Below, in pieces: positions 1-9,889 of a stretch of DNA of 64,000 nucleotides. Source of the DNA: Strigamia acuminata (Eukaryota > Arthropoda > Chilopoda > Geophilomorpha > Linotaeniidae). The stretch is from assembly GCA_949358305.1 (NCBI GenBank), contig OX442318.1, positions 15,854,517 to 15,918,516 of the forward strand. The letters run 5' to 3'. Each line of letters opens with the position of its first letter. Position 1 is the first letter of the stretch. The position numbers and the translations under genes are program-made. A model generated the notes under the pieces. It had not been told where the DNA came from, searched no databases, and saw only the letters and a list, made by a program, of their open reading frames with translations.

Positions 1-1
1 A

Positions 2-1636
2 TGTGAGAGGTTCAAGAACTTCATCATTGGAATTCCCGTCTGTCTGGAAACTGACCACAAGCCGTTAGTACCCATCTTGATGACGAAGGAGCTTGACGAG
101 ATCACTCCGAAATTGCAACGGATGCGACTTCGACTTCAGCGATACTGCTACACGGTCAAGCACATTCCAGGCAAGGAGTTGGGCGCGGCTGATGTTTTGT
201 CAAGGCGTCCATTGCCGGACACTGAAGAAGATGGCGACATTGAGCAACGACTCGAGGGTTGTGTGACTGCATATGTGCAGCTGATCACCAAGCATCTTCA
301 AGCAACTGACCAACGCTTGGGTGAAATCATAGAGGTCCAGAATAGGGATCCGATTTGCATCAAGCTTCGGAAGTTCAGTCAACATGGATGGCCAGTCAAA
401 GATCAATTACCACAAGGGTTAGGGGATTTTTGGCAATACCGAGATGAGATAGCCATAGAAGAAGGCCTACTCATGAAAGGGTCAAGGATTGTGATCCCAG
501 CGGAATTACGTGAATTCATATTGGACAAGATCCACACGGGACACTTAGGAATCACAAAATGTCGAGCCAGGGCAAGGTCTGCGGTTTGGTGGCCAGGGAT
601 TTCGAGGGACGTTGAAAAACACATTTCCACGTGTACGGAATGCATCAAAGAGTCCACAAATCCTCACGAACCACTCATGCCAGCGGAATTCCCGAAACGG
701 CCATGGCAAAAAGTTGGCATGGATCTTTTCTATTTGGATCGTCAGTGGTATTTGCTCGTTGAAGATTACTACTCGCGGTATCCAGAAGTCAAGACGCTGA
801 CATCGCTCAAGGAAAGCGAAGTGATTCTATTCCTAAAATCTATATTTTCGCGACATGGTACACCACAAGAGGTGGTCAGCGATAATGGAACGCAATTTGG
901 AACTCTATTAAAATCGGAGTTTTCCATATTCGCGGCGGACTGGAAATTTATCCACACTACATCGAGTCCGAAATATCCTCAGAGTAACGGGTTCGCAGAA
1001 GCCGGGGTCAAAGTCATCAAGCGGATTTTGAAGAAATCTAGCGACAGCTTTAAAGCACTTCAAAGCTATCGTGCGACTCCACTGGCAAACGGATTCTCAC
1101 CCGCGGAGCTGCTGATGGGGCGGAAAATCAGGACCGAAGTTCCGATCGCCGCAACCCAATTGATGCCTAAGACTCCAGATGCGAAACTTCTTCGGGGGAA
1201 GGAGGAGAAGAGAATAGCAGACCAAAAGAGGAATTTCGATAAGCGACATCGAGCGAGGGATCTTCCAGATCTACAACCAGGCGAGAAGGTTTGGATCATC
1301 GATTTGAGGCGATCGGGCGTCATCGAGAAGAAGGCGGGACGACCGCGCTCATACATTGTTAACACCGATAAGCGAACGGTGCAACGCAATCGATTCCACC
1401 TCATCCCACTGAAGGACGATTCGGACAAGCCGGACGACATCGATCCAGGGGACAGCCAAGCAGATGAGTCCAGTGAGGTCGAGGAACCACCAATGGGACA
1501 ACAGGCTCCAGCGACAGCCGAGATTCCGGTTCCAGTTCGACAATCACCAGAGACGATGCGAACATCTCCAAGACCAATGGTTACGAGGAGCGGAAGAGCG
1601 GTCAACAAGCCAAGTCGGCTCATTGAAGAATGCTAA
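2..1636 (+). CDS. pol: Ty3/gypsy pol C-terminal part (RNase H end and integrase), 5' partial
   Basis: The frame is open from the left window edge, so this is the 3' part of a larger pol. Visible in order: the tail of RNase H (ETDHKPL near the edge, then HIPGKELGAADVLSR with the last catalytic Asp), the integrase zinc finger (HTGH ... CTEC), and the DDE core with all three acidic residues (GMDLF; VSDNGTQF; SNGFAEAG). A basic tail ends with TRSGRAVNKPSR, typical of gypsy pol C-termini. The product would finish reverse transcription and integrate the cDNA. No chromodomain and no env ORF follow; the LTR starts 53 bases after the stop. The first in-frame Met near 80 is not a real start. Family call is firm; activity cannot be judged because RT lies outside the window. 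Confidence 0.93.
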   Translation, partial: CERFKNFIIGIPVCLETDHKPLVPILMTKELDEITPKLQRMRLRLQRYCYTVKHIPGKELGAADVLSRRPLPDTEEDGDIEQRLEGCVTAYVQLITKHLQATDQRLGEIIEVQNRDPICIKLRKFSQHGWPVKDQLPQGLGDFWQYRDEIAIEEGLLMKGSRIVIPAELREFILDKIHTGHLGITKCRARARSAVWWPGISRDVEKHISTCTECIKESTNPHEPLMPAEFPKRPWQKVGMDLFYLDRQWYLLVEDYYSRYPEVKTLTSLKESEVILFLKSIFSRHGTPQEVVSDNGTQFGTLLKSEFSIFAADWKFIHTTSSPKYPQSNGFAEAGVKVIKRILKKSSDSFKALQSYRATPLANGFSPAELLMGRKIRTEVPIAATQLMPKTPDAKLLRGKEEKRIADQKRNFDKRHRARDLPDLQPGEKVWIIDLRRSGVIEKKAGRPRSYIVNTDKRTVQRNRFHLIPLKDDSDKPDDIDPGDSQADESSEVEEPPMGQQAPATAEIPVPVRQSPETMRTSPRPMVTRSGRAVNKPSRLIEEC

Positions 1637-1689
1637 GAAGTCTTTTCGTTTGTTTCGTTCCAATTATAACTTTGTAACTGGGAGGGGGA

Positions 1690-2815
1690 TGTGTGATATG
1701 TTGTGTATTAATCACGCCAGATGGCGTTAATGTATTATAGTTTATGTGTACCATTAAAAAGGGGCACTAGTTGTTGTTTTCTACACTGTAATGGCGTCCT
1801 CATGTTATTTCATCAGCCTCCAGATTTAAGCATCTAACAACACAGTTATTTGACCTCACAAACTATAAGAAGGACAAATCAACAACTTAAAACAGAACAA
1901 GTTCTTAATACAAAATGCTCATAAGAGCAGACGACAATTAGACAAATCATTATATAAAGGTAAATCAGTTGTGGTAACGAAACACGCATTAGATAAAAAG
2001 CAATAACAACTGATCGGCAATTCCGGGACATAATACAATGATAAACTAATCGCGTAACAATCGCGCTAATTCGGAAACGCACGAAGTAATCTCTCCATCG
2101 TAAATCGGAACTGACTGTGACAACACTTGTCCCTAAACTTTACATATCAATAATTGGCAATATCTTTTAAACCCGGTAAGTCCATAGAAATGTTTACCTG
2201 GTGGTTGGTACCACCGATAGCGAATTAAAGCGTACAAACAAATACTCGGCGCCTGATCACGAGATCTTGTTGTCGTAAGGCATGCTGGCGGATGGAGTCT
2301 CAACAACTCCCGCGACGTTCTCTCAATTGTCGTGACGGTCCCCGCCCAATTAATATTTATATAACAATTCATTTGTTATATTCCACTAATCACTTGACTT
2401 TTATTCATTTTAAAACATGGAATATTCTGCCGAATATTCCTATTCACGCGAAGGACTCTTCGCATTATTAGATACTCGAGCTGCGGACCAAATACGACTC
2501 CGTAGCGCTATTTGTGACGATGCCGCAAGTCAGCCGTATTCCTCTGGCTTCGCCCGGATCCTCAACCAGTTGATGCCACCCGTTTACACGCGTCAAGAAC
2601 CCATCTTTGTTATTGTTATTATTCAGTAATAAATATGTTATGTCACACCAAGAAACTGTAAGTTATTTCTGCTCAGTCATTGATTCATATTTGTACACAG
2701 ACTTCCGTAAGCTTATCTCGGTTAGGTTGTTGCTACTCCTAGCAACGTCTTGTTTAAACCGATTAATTATCTATCTTAAATGGCTATTAAATCAGCCAAA
2801 AGTAGAATCGTCACA
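1690..2815 (+). repeat. 3' LTR of left gypsy, interrupted by a solo copia LTR
   Basis: Begins TGTGTGATATG directly after the polypurine tract and ends ATCGTCACA, giving short TGTG/CACA inverted ends. After removing the solo LTR (1772-2125) it is about 767 bp. Its 3' two thirds (2153-2815) match, in inverted orientation, the 3' part of the LTR at 4619-6353, so the two gypsies belong to related families. An AT-rich TATA-like stretch follows the GC-rich block near 2340. Confidence 0.75.
1772..2125 (-). repeat. Solo copia-type LTR inside the gypsy LTR
   Basis: Reads TGTTGT...ACAACA at its two ends and is flanked by CTAGT on the left and CTTGT on the right, a probable 5 bp TSD with one change. 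On the minus strand it contains a segment resembling the B LTR (TCGTCTGCTC then an ATGAGCA motif). The orientation is inferred from that similarity. Confidence 0.6.
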
Positions 2816-4618
2816 AAGTGAACTGTGATGAGATCAAAAGTCTATTCTCCCAAATCATTGCTTGGATGTTGCTAAAACTTACATTGAAGGCTTCTACTAA
2901 AGTTTAAACACTATTTCTGAACATTCAGAAACATTGGTCTTGTGGTGTTTGTGCAAAGTCAACTGTGATGAGATCAAAAGTCTATTCTCCCAAATCATTG
3001 CTTGGATGTTGCTAAAACTTGCATTGAAAGCTTCTACTAAAGTTTAAACACTATTTCTGAACATTCAGAAACATTGATCTTGTGGTGTTTGTGCAAAGTC
3101 AACTGTGATGAGATCAAAAGTCTATTCTCCCAAATCATTGCTTGAATGTTGCTAAAACTTGCATTGAAGGCTTCTACTAAGGTTTAAACACTATTTCTGA
3201 ACATTTAGAGACATTGGTCTTGTGGTGTTTGTGCTAAGTCAACTGCGATGTGAAATGAGCTCAAAAATTTTTTTTTAAAATTTATTGCTTGGATGTTGCT
3301 AAAACTTGCATTGAAGGCTTCTACTAAGGTTTAAACACTATTTCTAAACATTCAGAGACATTGGTCTTGTGGTGTTTGTGCTAAGTCAACTGTGATGAGA
3401 TCAAAAATCTATTCTCCCAAATCATTGCTTGGATGTTGCTAAAACTTGCATTGAAGGCTTCTACTAAGGTTTAAACACTATTTCTGAACATTCAGAGACA
3501 TTGGTCTTGTGGTGTTTGTGCAAAGTCAACTGTGATGAGATCAAAAGTTTATTCTCCCAAATCATTGCTTGGATGTTGCTAAAACTTGCATTAAAGTCTT
3601 CTACTAAGGTTTAAACACTATTTCTAAACATTCAGAGACATTGGGCTTGTGGTGTTTGTGCTAAGTCAACTGTGATAAGATCAAAAGTCTATTCTCCCAA
3701 ATCATTGCTTGGATGTTGCTAAAACTTACATCGAAGGCTTCTACTAAGGTTTAAACACTATTTCTGAACTTTCAGAGAAATTTGTCTTGTGGTGTTTGTG
3801 CTAAGTGAACTGTGATGAGATCAAAAGTCTATTCTCCCAAATCATTGCTTGGATGTTGCTAAAACTTACATTGAAGGCTTCTACTAAAGTTTAAACACTA
3901 TTTCTGAACATTCAGAAACATTAGTCTTGTGGTGTTTGTGCAAAGTCAACTGTGATGAGATCAAAAGTCTATTCTCCCAAATCATTGCTTGGATGTTGCT
4001 AAAACTTGCATTGAAGGCTTTTACTAAGGTTTAAACACTATTTCTGAACATTCAGAAACATTGGTCTTGTGGTGTTTGTGCAAAGTCAACTGTGATGAGA
4101 TCAAAAGTCTATTCTCTCAAATCATTGCTTGAATGTTGCTAAAACTTGCATTGAAGGCTTCTACTAAGGTTTAAACACTATTTCTGAACATTTAGAGACA
4201 TTGGTCTTGTGGTGTTTGTGCTAAGTCAACTGCGATGTAAAATAAGCTCAAAAATTTGTTTTTCAAAATTTATTACTTGGATGTTGCTAAAACTTGCATT
4301 GAAGGCTTCTACTAAGGTTTAAACACTATTTCTGAACATTCAGAAACATTGGTCTTGTGGTGTTTGTGCAAAGTCAACTGTGATGAGATCAAAAGTCTAT
4401 TCTCCCAAATCATTGCTTGGATGTTGCTAAAACTTGCATTGAAGGCTTCTACTAAGATTTAAACACTATTTCTAAACATTCAGAGACATTGGTCTTGTGG
4501 TGTTTGTGCAAAGTCAACTGTGATAAGATCAAAAGTCTATTCTCCCAAATCATTGCTTGGATGTTGCTAAAACTTACATCGAAGGCTTCTACTAAGGTTT
4601 AAACACTATTTCTGAACT
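2816..4618. repeat. Satellite array, about 140 bp monomers, higher-order structure
   Basis: About 12.8 tandem monomers; the motif AACTGTGATGAG recurs at 2821, 2961, 3101, 3241 (variant), 3388, 3528, 3668, 3808, 3948, 4088, 4228 (variant), 4376 and 4516. Period is 140 except after the two variant copies (3241 and 4228), which carry an extra AT-rich stretch and measure 147-148. Variant copies are seven monomers (987 bp) apart, and copies 1 and 8 share private changes, so the array is a seven-monomer block duplicated, with one monomer missing from the second block. No ORF. Both neighbouring gypsy LTR ends abut it. Confidence 0.9.
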
Positions 4619-6353
4619 TGTGACGATTCTACTTTTGGGCTAATTTATTAGTCCTTTTGAGATAGATAATTCGGTTTATACAAGACGTTGCTAAGTTTAG
4701 CAACAACCTAACAGAGATAAGCTACGGAAGCCTTTACAAACATGAATACGTGATCGAATAGAAATAACTTACAGTTTTAGTGTGACATAACATATTTATT
4801 ACTAAATATTAACAACAAAAGATGGGTTCTTGACGCGTGTAAACGGGCGGCATCAACTGGTTGAGGATCCGGGCGAAGCCAGAGGGATACGGCCGACTTG
4901 CGGCATCGTCACAAATATCGCTACGGAGACGTATTTGGTCCGCAGCTCGAGTATCTAATAATGCGAAGAGTCCTTCGCATAAGTAGGAATATTCAGCAGA
5001 ATATTCCATGTTCCAAATGAATAAAAGTAAAGTAATTAGTGGAATACAACAAATGAATTGTTGTATAAATATTAATTGGGCGGGGACCGTCACGACAATT
5101 GAGAGAACGTCGCGGGAGTTGTTGAGACTCCATCCGCCAGCATGCCTTACGACGACAAGATCTCGTGATCAGGCGCCGAGTATTTAATTGTGTGCTTTAA
5201 CTCGCTATCGGTGGTACCAACCACCAGGTAAACATTTCTATGGACTTACCGGGTTTAAAAGATATTGCCAATACAGGATTACCAATGCCCGAGTAATTTG
5301 TTTAACACGATATATTTTATATATCGTTCACGGGTTACTAACCCGGAGGGTACGATGGGGCGGGGACCGTCACAACGGTTGAAAGAACCGTCGCGGGAGG
5401 ATTTGACTCCGCCAGCATGCCTTACGATGACGGGATCCATTGATCGAGCACCGGGTAAAATATTAATCGACCACTGCCGTTGGATTACCATTATCCAGGT
5501 AGTTATTTATCGCAACATCTTGAAGATATTACTCACGGGCTACCAACCCGGCGTGTTACCTGTGTATTAGGCCTTTACCGACTTTTAACGAGCGGAAGGA
5601 CCAATCGTAGAAAGACGGGAACCTGCGTGGGCTGTTTACAACAACCATCCTGCAGCGGACTGAGGCCAGTTAGCTGAGGGACCTACTTTCATTTAGCAAG
5701 GTCGTACTGTATACGACCGTTATATTAAGCCACCGTACGAAATCCTACTGTCCCGTAGAACAGCTGGCTAACGTTACGGGGCCATTTCATGCAAATGCAT
5801 GTCTATTACCGGAGTTAGCCTTCCCGAAAAGGCCCTACAACAACAATAACAATAGTAATGAATACCGATTGTGGAGAGCTGAGGTGGCCTGATGTGTCGA
5901 TAAGAAAGTGAAATCAAACGATAACAACAATTCAATTACAGACATTTACAGTTATCAAGCCAGGGGGGTAAGTGGTGAGAAAACTGAAGCTTATATAGTT
6001 CTGTAGCACTACTAGATTGGCGACAGCCAATCAGTGTACGAATCGATGGATTCGTGGGTCACTAGTCCGGACCTAATATATGACTATGTCCAGATGGGCC
6101 CAGTTGGGGTCCGAAAGGGTCCGATTGGTTCCCTTTGACAGGTAAGTAATGTGGATATTGTTTCGATAGAATCAACATCATCAAGTAATTAATACTTAAT
6201 TCATATTGAATAAAATAGTTATATTTTATTCACCGTGTCCAAGTAATAATTTATTACGTTTTTTAGTTTCATCGATTTTGAAATTACGCGCGTTTATTAA
6301 ACAGCGCCATCTATTGTGAACATTGATAAATACTGATTTGTAATCATCACACA
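4619..6353 (-). repeat. 3' LTR of right (minus-strand) gypsy, 1735 bp
   Basis: Read on the minus strand it starts TGTGTGATGATTAC at 6353, right after a CACCGGGGGA polypurine tract, and ends ATCGTCACA at 4619, the same end as the left gypsy LTR. A TATA box (ACTATATAAGC) lies near 5990-6000. It is about 1 kb longer than the left LTR: 5273-6353 has little counterpart there. Two diverged copies of a GC-rich module (GGCGGGGACCGTCAC ... GCATGCTGGCGGA, reversed) lie near 5080-5150 and 5355-5430. Confidence 0.75.
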
Positions 6354-7105
6354 TCCCCCGGTGACAAGCATAGAGTTTACTAACTCTTCAATTGTCATTC
6401 TTAATGTATAAGAAATGTTCACCTAATTCTATCGAATTAATCCACTGGGTAAGTATTTTTTTTATTAAACTTAATCACGTTATTTCTTTCAGAAACTTCG
6501 TCACCCGATTAGACTAATCGGCTTCCCTGTACAACGCAACTCCCGGTTGCTAAGCGACGGAAATGAACTCGTCCGAACATGGATACATGTTCGAGAAAAC
6601 TAATTTCGATAGAAATTTTATTTTCTCCGTCAAATAAACTTATTCGTAGCTTATTAATCAACAAGATAATCAATAAAAATAAATTTATGCAAAACTTTAT
6701 TTATCGAAAATCTAAACTACTAATTTTTTATTACGATTGTCATAAAAAATTAACGAATTTCAACTTGAAATTCTTCAACGCTTCAATCAAAGCAAAACAA
6801 ACACAATTTCCACAAATAATTATGAAATTCGTAAATAAATCAAACAAACATATATTAATATGATTAGTTCAAATAAACATCCAAATTGAATTCGAAAAAC
6901 AAAACAAATTAAATTGAATCCAATTTTAAATCAACTATATTCTTATGAATATTTAAATAATTAGTTCAAGATCTTGAAACCAAACAAACACAACACTCGT
7001 GAGAATATTTCTTAAGTAATTTCGAATAACACAACAAAACACTCGGAGTATTTTTAGTCGTAAAAATCTCCACTCGGAAAAATAACGAACGTTAATTTGT
7101 CCTTT
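6354..7105 (-). other. 3' untranslated region of right gypsy, with polypurine tract
   Basis: AT-rich sequence between the extra ORF and the LTR. The LTR-proximal end (6354-6363) is the polypurine tract CACCGGGGGA on the minus strand. I see no convincing gene here; the plus-strand frame at 6579-6863 looks like low-complexity AT-rich chance coding. Confidence 0.6.
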
Positions 7106-8614
7106 CTAATCTTTCTTTTCGACGTCAGTCGAATCTTTCTCTTCCTTCTTCTCGACTTCGGTAGAAGTCAGGAGATCGGACTCTTCAGTCGAAGCGGCAG
7201 AAAACACAGCTTCTACGGAAGCTTCAATTTCTTCCGGACTCGGAGGCGGAAACGGCATGTTGTCGAGAAGCTCGGCCACGAAATCGACGACTGAGAGCAA
7301 CTCTTCTGCATCCTCAAACTGAGCGTCGTCCGAAGTCTCGGACTTAGACGCTGGAGGGGCGCTGGACACGTCGGTTACGGCCGCTGGAGGATTCTCCACG
7401 GGTTTAGACGATGCTTCTACAGCCTGTCGAAGCTTACGGGCTCGCCCTCGTGCCAAGATATTGGTTCGTTGAACCTTGGCAATTTCCTTCGCTCGGTCGA
7501 GCGTAAGACAGCCTCGCCCTCGCGACATCGCTCTTGGTCGAACGAATTCCTCTTGCACCTCGCTCCCGACGCTTTCGACGGCCTGGACGGTTTCAGTAGA
7601 AACTTCCGAGTCCTCGGATGGCGGTGGCGATTGTCGAAGGAGTTCGACTCTTACGCCGGCGTTGGCTTCAGCGCGGGTCCAGGTGAGGAAACGCGGGTCG
7701 ATGTACACAGCCTCGCCGCGGCTGTTCAAAAACAATCGACACTTTGGGCAGTGAGCCCAACATCGCTTCTCGTTAGGCTTGATGCCTTTCACTACGTGGG
7801 GCTGAACCTCCTTCCTCCACGGCTCCAAACGCGGTCGCGTTTTCCTTCCACGACAATTTGGACAACGCATCAATGAAGACCCTGCGGATGCACCGCAGCA
7901 CCACCCGCAGCCGACGCAGAACGGGCAGATTGTCTCTGTTGCCTGGTCCGTTACGATGTTATCGTGCGGAATTCCTGCGGCCATGTCACGCTCGCACTGC
8001 TCCTTGCGCAGACGGGCCTTCTCGTCCTTCTTTTTCGCCTTGTTGGCGGCTCGGTACTCGCGGTTGCGAGATACGGGCTCCGAAAAACGCAAAGCGCCCG
8101 GTGGCGGCTTATTCCATCCGTACTCTGATGCCGAAGATTCAGCACCGGCAGGGAGATGCGCAACAGACGTTGGTTGTCCTGCCACAGTCGGTGCAGTCGC
8201 ATTCGACGTGTTGGCAACGGTCGGCGCCACGCTTGCAGTTGGCGGCCGGAATTCTGGTGAATGCGGGGCCAACGGGACGTTGATAACGTTTACAGGCGGA
8301 TATGCTACCTGGGCCAACGGGGCCAATTGCGCCGACTCATAAACAGTTGGCTGCGCAGAAGTGGACGGGGCCTGCATCATCGAATTCAAATCGAGCGGAA
8401 GTCCGTCCGGATGGACGCTCAGCCAATTTAGCGTTGCCAGTTGCAGCGGAGTCAGGGCATACATGGAGGCGGGTGCCGTCGGTATTGGTTGAGCCCTCAT
8501 ATAAGCGCGCTCGGCCGAACGGCGTTGCTCGTCACTAGACGAGGTGGACGAGCTGGAACTTTCATGACGGTGACGTCGATGACTCCGTTTTGAACGGTGT
8601 TTACTACCTCCCAT
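7106..8614 (-). CDS. Unknown 502-aa cysteine-cluster protein in the env position of a gypsy element
   Basis: I do not recognise a family. Start chosen at the ATG at 8614 because a splice-acceptor-like CTGCAG ends immediately before it; the frame extends only four codons further upstream. Visible: a basic, Arg/Ser/His-rich N-terminus (GSKHRSKRSHRRHRH, then a Ser tract), a Pro/Ala/Thr-rich stretch, then at about residues 225-295 a cysteine cluster: CPFCVGCG (exact CxxCxGxG pattern), CC, CPNCRGRK (partial match), and CWAHCPKC. The CxxCxGxG spacing resembles DnaJ-type zinc-binding repeats, but two repeats do not make a J-protein. The C-terminal third is strongly acidic. No signal peptide or membrane segment, so it is not an envelope protein. 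The frame is GC-rich against AT-rich flanks and has no stop over 500 codons, which argues for real coding. It sits between pol and the 3' LTR. Confidence 0.65.
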   Translation of the reverse strand: MGGSKHRSKRSHRRHRHESSSSSTSSSDEQRRSAERAYMRAQPIPTAPASMYALTPLQLATLNWLSVHPDGLPLDLNSMMQAPSTSAQPTVYESAQLAPLAQVAYPPVNVINVPLAPHSPEFRPPTASVAPTVANTSNATAPTVAGQPTSVAHLPAGAESSASEYGWNKPPPGALRFSEPVSRNREYRAANKAKKKDEKARLRKEQCERDMAAGIPHDNIVTDQATETICPFCVGCGWCCGASAGSSLMRCPNCRGRKTRPRLEPWRKEVQPHVVKGIKPNEKRCWAHCPKCRLFLNSRGEAVYIDPRFLTWTRAEANAGVRVELLRQSPPPSEDSEVSTETVQAVESVGSEVQEEFVRPRAMSRGRGCLTLDRAKEIAKVQRTNILARGRARKLRQAVEASSKPVENPPAAVTDVSSAPPASKSETSDDAQFEDAEELLSVVDFVAELLDNMPFPPPSPEEIEASVEAVFSAASTEESDLLTSTEVEKKEEKDSTDVEKKD

Positions 8615-9220
8615 CTGCAGACGCAAATAAATTATTTTATTAAAAATAATTCCACACTAAATAGTCATTCCTTGAGTCCAAAGAATTAAAACGTATTGTT
8701 CGCAACGAAAATACACAACTCGAGTTATTTATAACCCTTAACACGTGACACTAATGAGTCACATTCCCCTTGTGTTTATGACACGAGAATGGACTCGCCT
8801 GACAGCGATTTTCATCGAAAATCGCAACTTGTTGATTTTTCAAAAGAAAAAATCCCCTTAGTTTTGTAAACTATTTAATCCAACTTCCAAGTATCAAAAT
8901 ATCTATCGTATTAATTAATTAACACTTGGTCTAATAAATTTTTTACATCGAAAATTCACCGCTAAATAAATCATGCAAGCCTCGACCGCGACTTGATTTA
9001 AATAATTAGTGCCTACGTACTTAAACTTAATAATTAATTATTAAATTTAAAACTAAACTATTCGACCGAATAGTTAAACTTCCAGAGTGATTTAATGCCG
9101 ATTCATGCTTACAACAACACGTGAATTTTAAACTTTTATCGGGGCGCCGATATTTTTCAATTGTTGCGAACAATTTTTTTGTAATTCTTTGGTCAAAGAA
9201 CAATTTCGAAAACTACTTAC
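8615..9220 (-). other. Putative intron upstream of the extra ORF
   Basis: On the minus strand a strong donor, GTAAGTAG, starts at 9220 and a pyrimidine/T-rich stretch ending GTCTGCAG stops at 8615, one base before the ATG. Splicing would give a subgenomic message for the extra ORF, comparable in principle to spliced env messages of errantiviruses. No expression evidence is available. Confidence 0.4.
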
Positions 9221-9665
9221 TGTTGAAGCTAGTTTTCTTTGCTTGAAGTCAGCTAAATGAATTAGCGGAAATCTCGAGTTGAAAAGTGAAGACGGGTCGA
9301 AGGGACGAAGTCACTAGTATCCGTGTGTATTACGAAGTGTTTGTGTGCAATGAACCCTGGGAATTTTATTCCCTATTAATTGTCGGGTTCGAGGTTTAAT
9401 CACACCTCGTAAGTCTCGTATCTTCGTAAGAATGCGAGATTATCACTTTTCAAAGTAATTCTCTGTATTTTAATTAAAATACATATAAATCTGACCACAT
9501 AATAAAATATTCTATCGAATATTTTAACTTATCGCAACAAATTCATATTTTAATATAAATTTCGATAAATATCGTAATATCTTGTCCCCCGGTGTTGAGA
9601 TTATAAATCACTACACCTGTCAGACATGTAAATAATTACAGTCTCCGAGTTTTGAATAAAACTTA
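9221..9665 (-). other. Spacer between gypsy pol and extra ORF, with second polypurine-like tract
   Basis: AT-rich. CACCGGGGGA (minus strand) occurs at 9585-9594, the same ten bases as at 6354-6363 next to the LTR. No ORF seen. Confidence 0.45.
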
Positions 9666-9889
9666 TCAATTCCAACAGAACTTTGAGGCTTTTCCTCGTT
9701 GTTGATATGGTTTTTTAAATACTGCAGTGATGTTTCGCACGAAATTTTCATCTGCATATTTAGGATTTGGTTTTCGTTCTCGTCGTGGACGAGTGCTAGT
9801 TCGTGGAACTATCGGTTGAGGTTTGCGGGTTTTTCGAGGCGGTTTCTTTGGAACTTCGCCTCTTTGCTGTTGGTTTTGAGAAACCCAAA
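9666..9889 (-). pseudogene. pol: Gypsy pol C-terminal tail, truncated by copia A
   Basis: About 74 codons ending at TGA (9668-9666). Basic and proline-rich, with STRPRRERKPNPKYADENF, which resembles the post-integrase tails of gypsy pol (compare the tail ending at 1636). The frame runs open into the junction with the LTR of element A at 9890, so the gene was interrupted there. Identification rests on composition and position, not on a catalytic motif. Confidence 0.55.

Larger units (their letters stand above)
1..2815 (+). mobile_element. Left gypsy element, 3' part
   Basis: Consists of pol (to 1636), a polypurine tract (GGGAGGGGGA just before 1690) and a 3' LTR ending at 2815. The 5' half lies left of the window. 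It stops against the 140 bp satellite, so it most likely inserted into the satellite array. Confidence 0.85.
4619..9889 (-). mobile_element. Right gypsy element, minus strand, with extra ORF
   Basis: On the minus strand: pol C-terminus (9889-9666), a spacer with one polypurine-like tract (9585-9594), an extra ORF (8614-7106), a second polypurine tract (6354-6363) and the 3' LTR. The 5' part is cut off at 9889 by copia element A, so gag, RT and the 5' LTR should lie to the right of A, outside this window. Confidence 0.7.

Noticed and set aside
2816-4618. CRISPR-like array
   Set aside because: Monomers are about 140 bp and similar over their whole length, without short repeats separated by unique spacers, and the surroundings are eukaryotic.
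2153-5272. A single foldback-type DNA transposon with 660 bp inverted repeats and a tandem-repeat core
   Set aside because: Both arms continue outward into gypsy 3' LTRs that begin right after polypurine tracts next to pol or the extra ORF, and both end in the same LTR terminus. No TSD was found at the arm ends. Two convergent gypsies in a satellite explain it better.
6579-6863. 94-codon plus-strand ORF in the gypsy 3' region
   Set aside because: Lys/Asn/Ile-rich translation of AT-rich sequence with no motif; chance coding is likely.
7850-7960. DnaJ-type chaperone gene in the right gypsy
   Set aside because: Only one exact CxxCxGxG and one partial copy; no J domain, no C-terminal substrate domain, and wrong overall composition.
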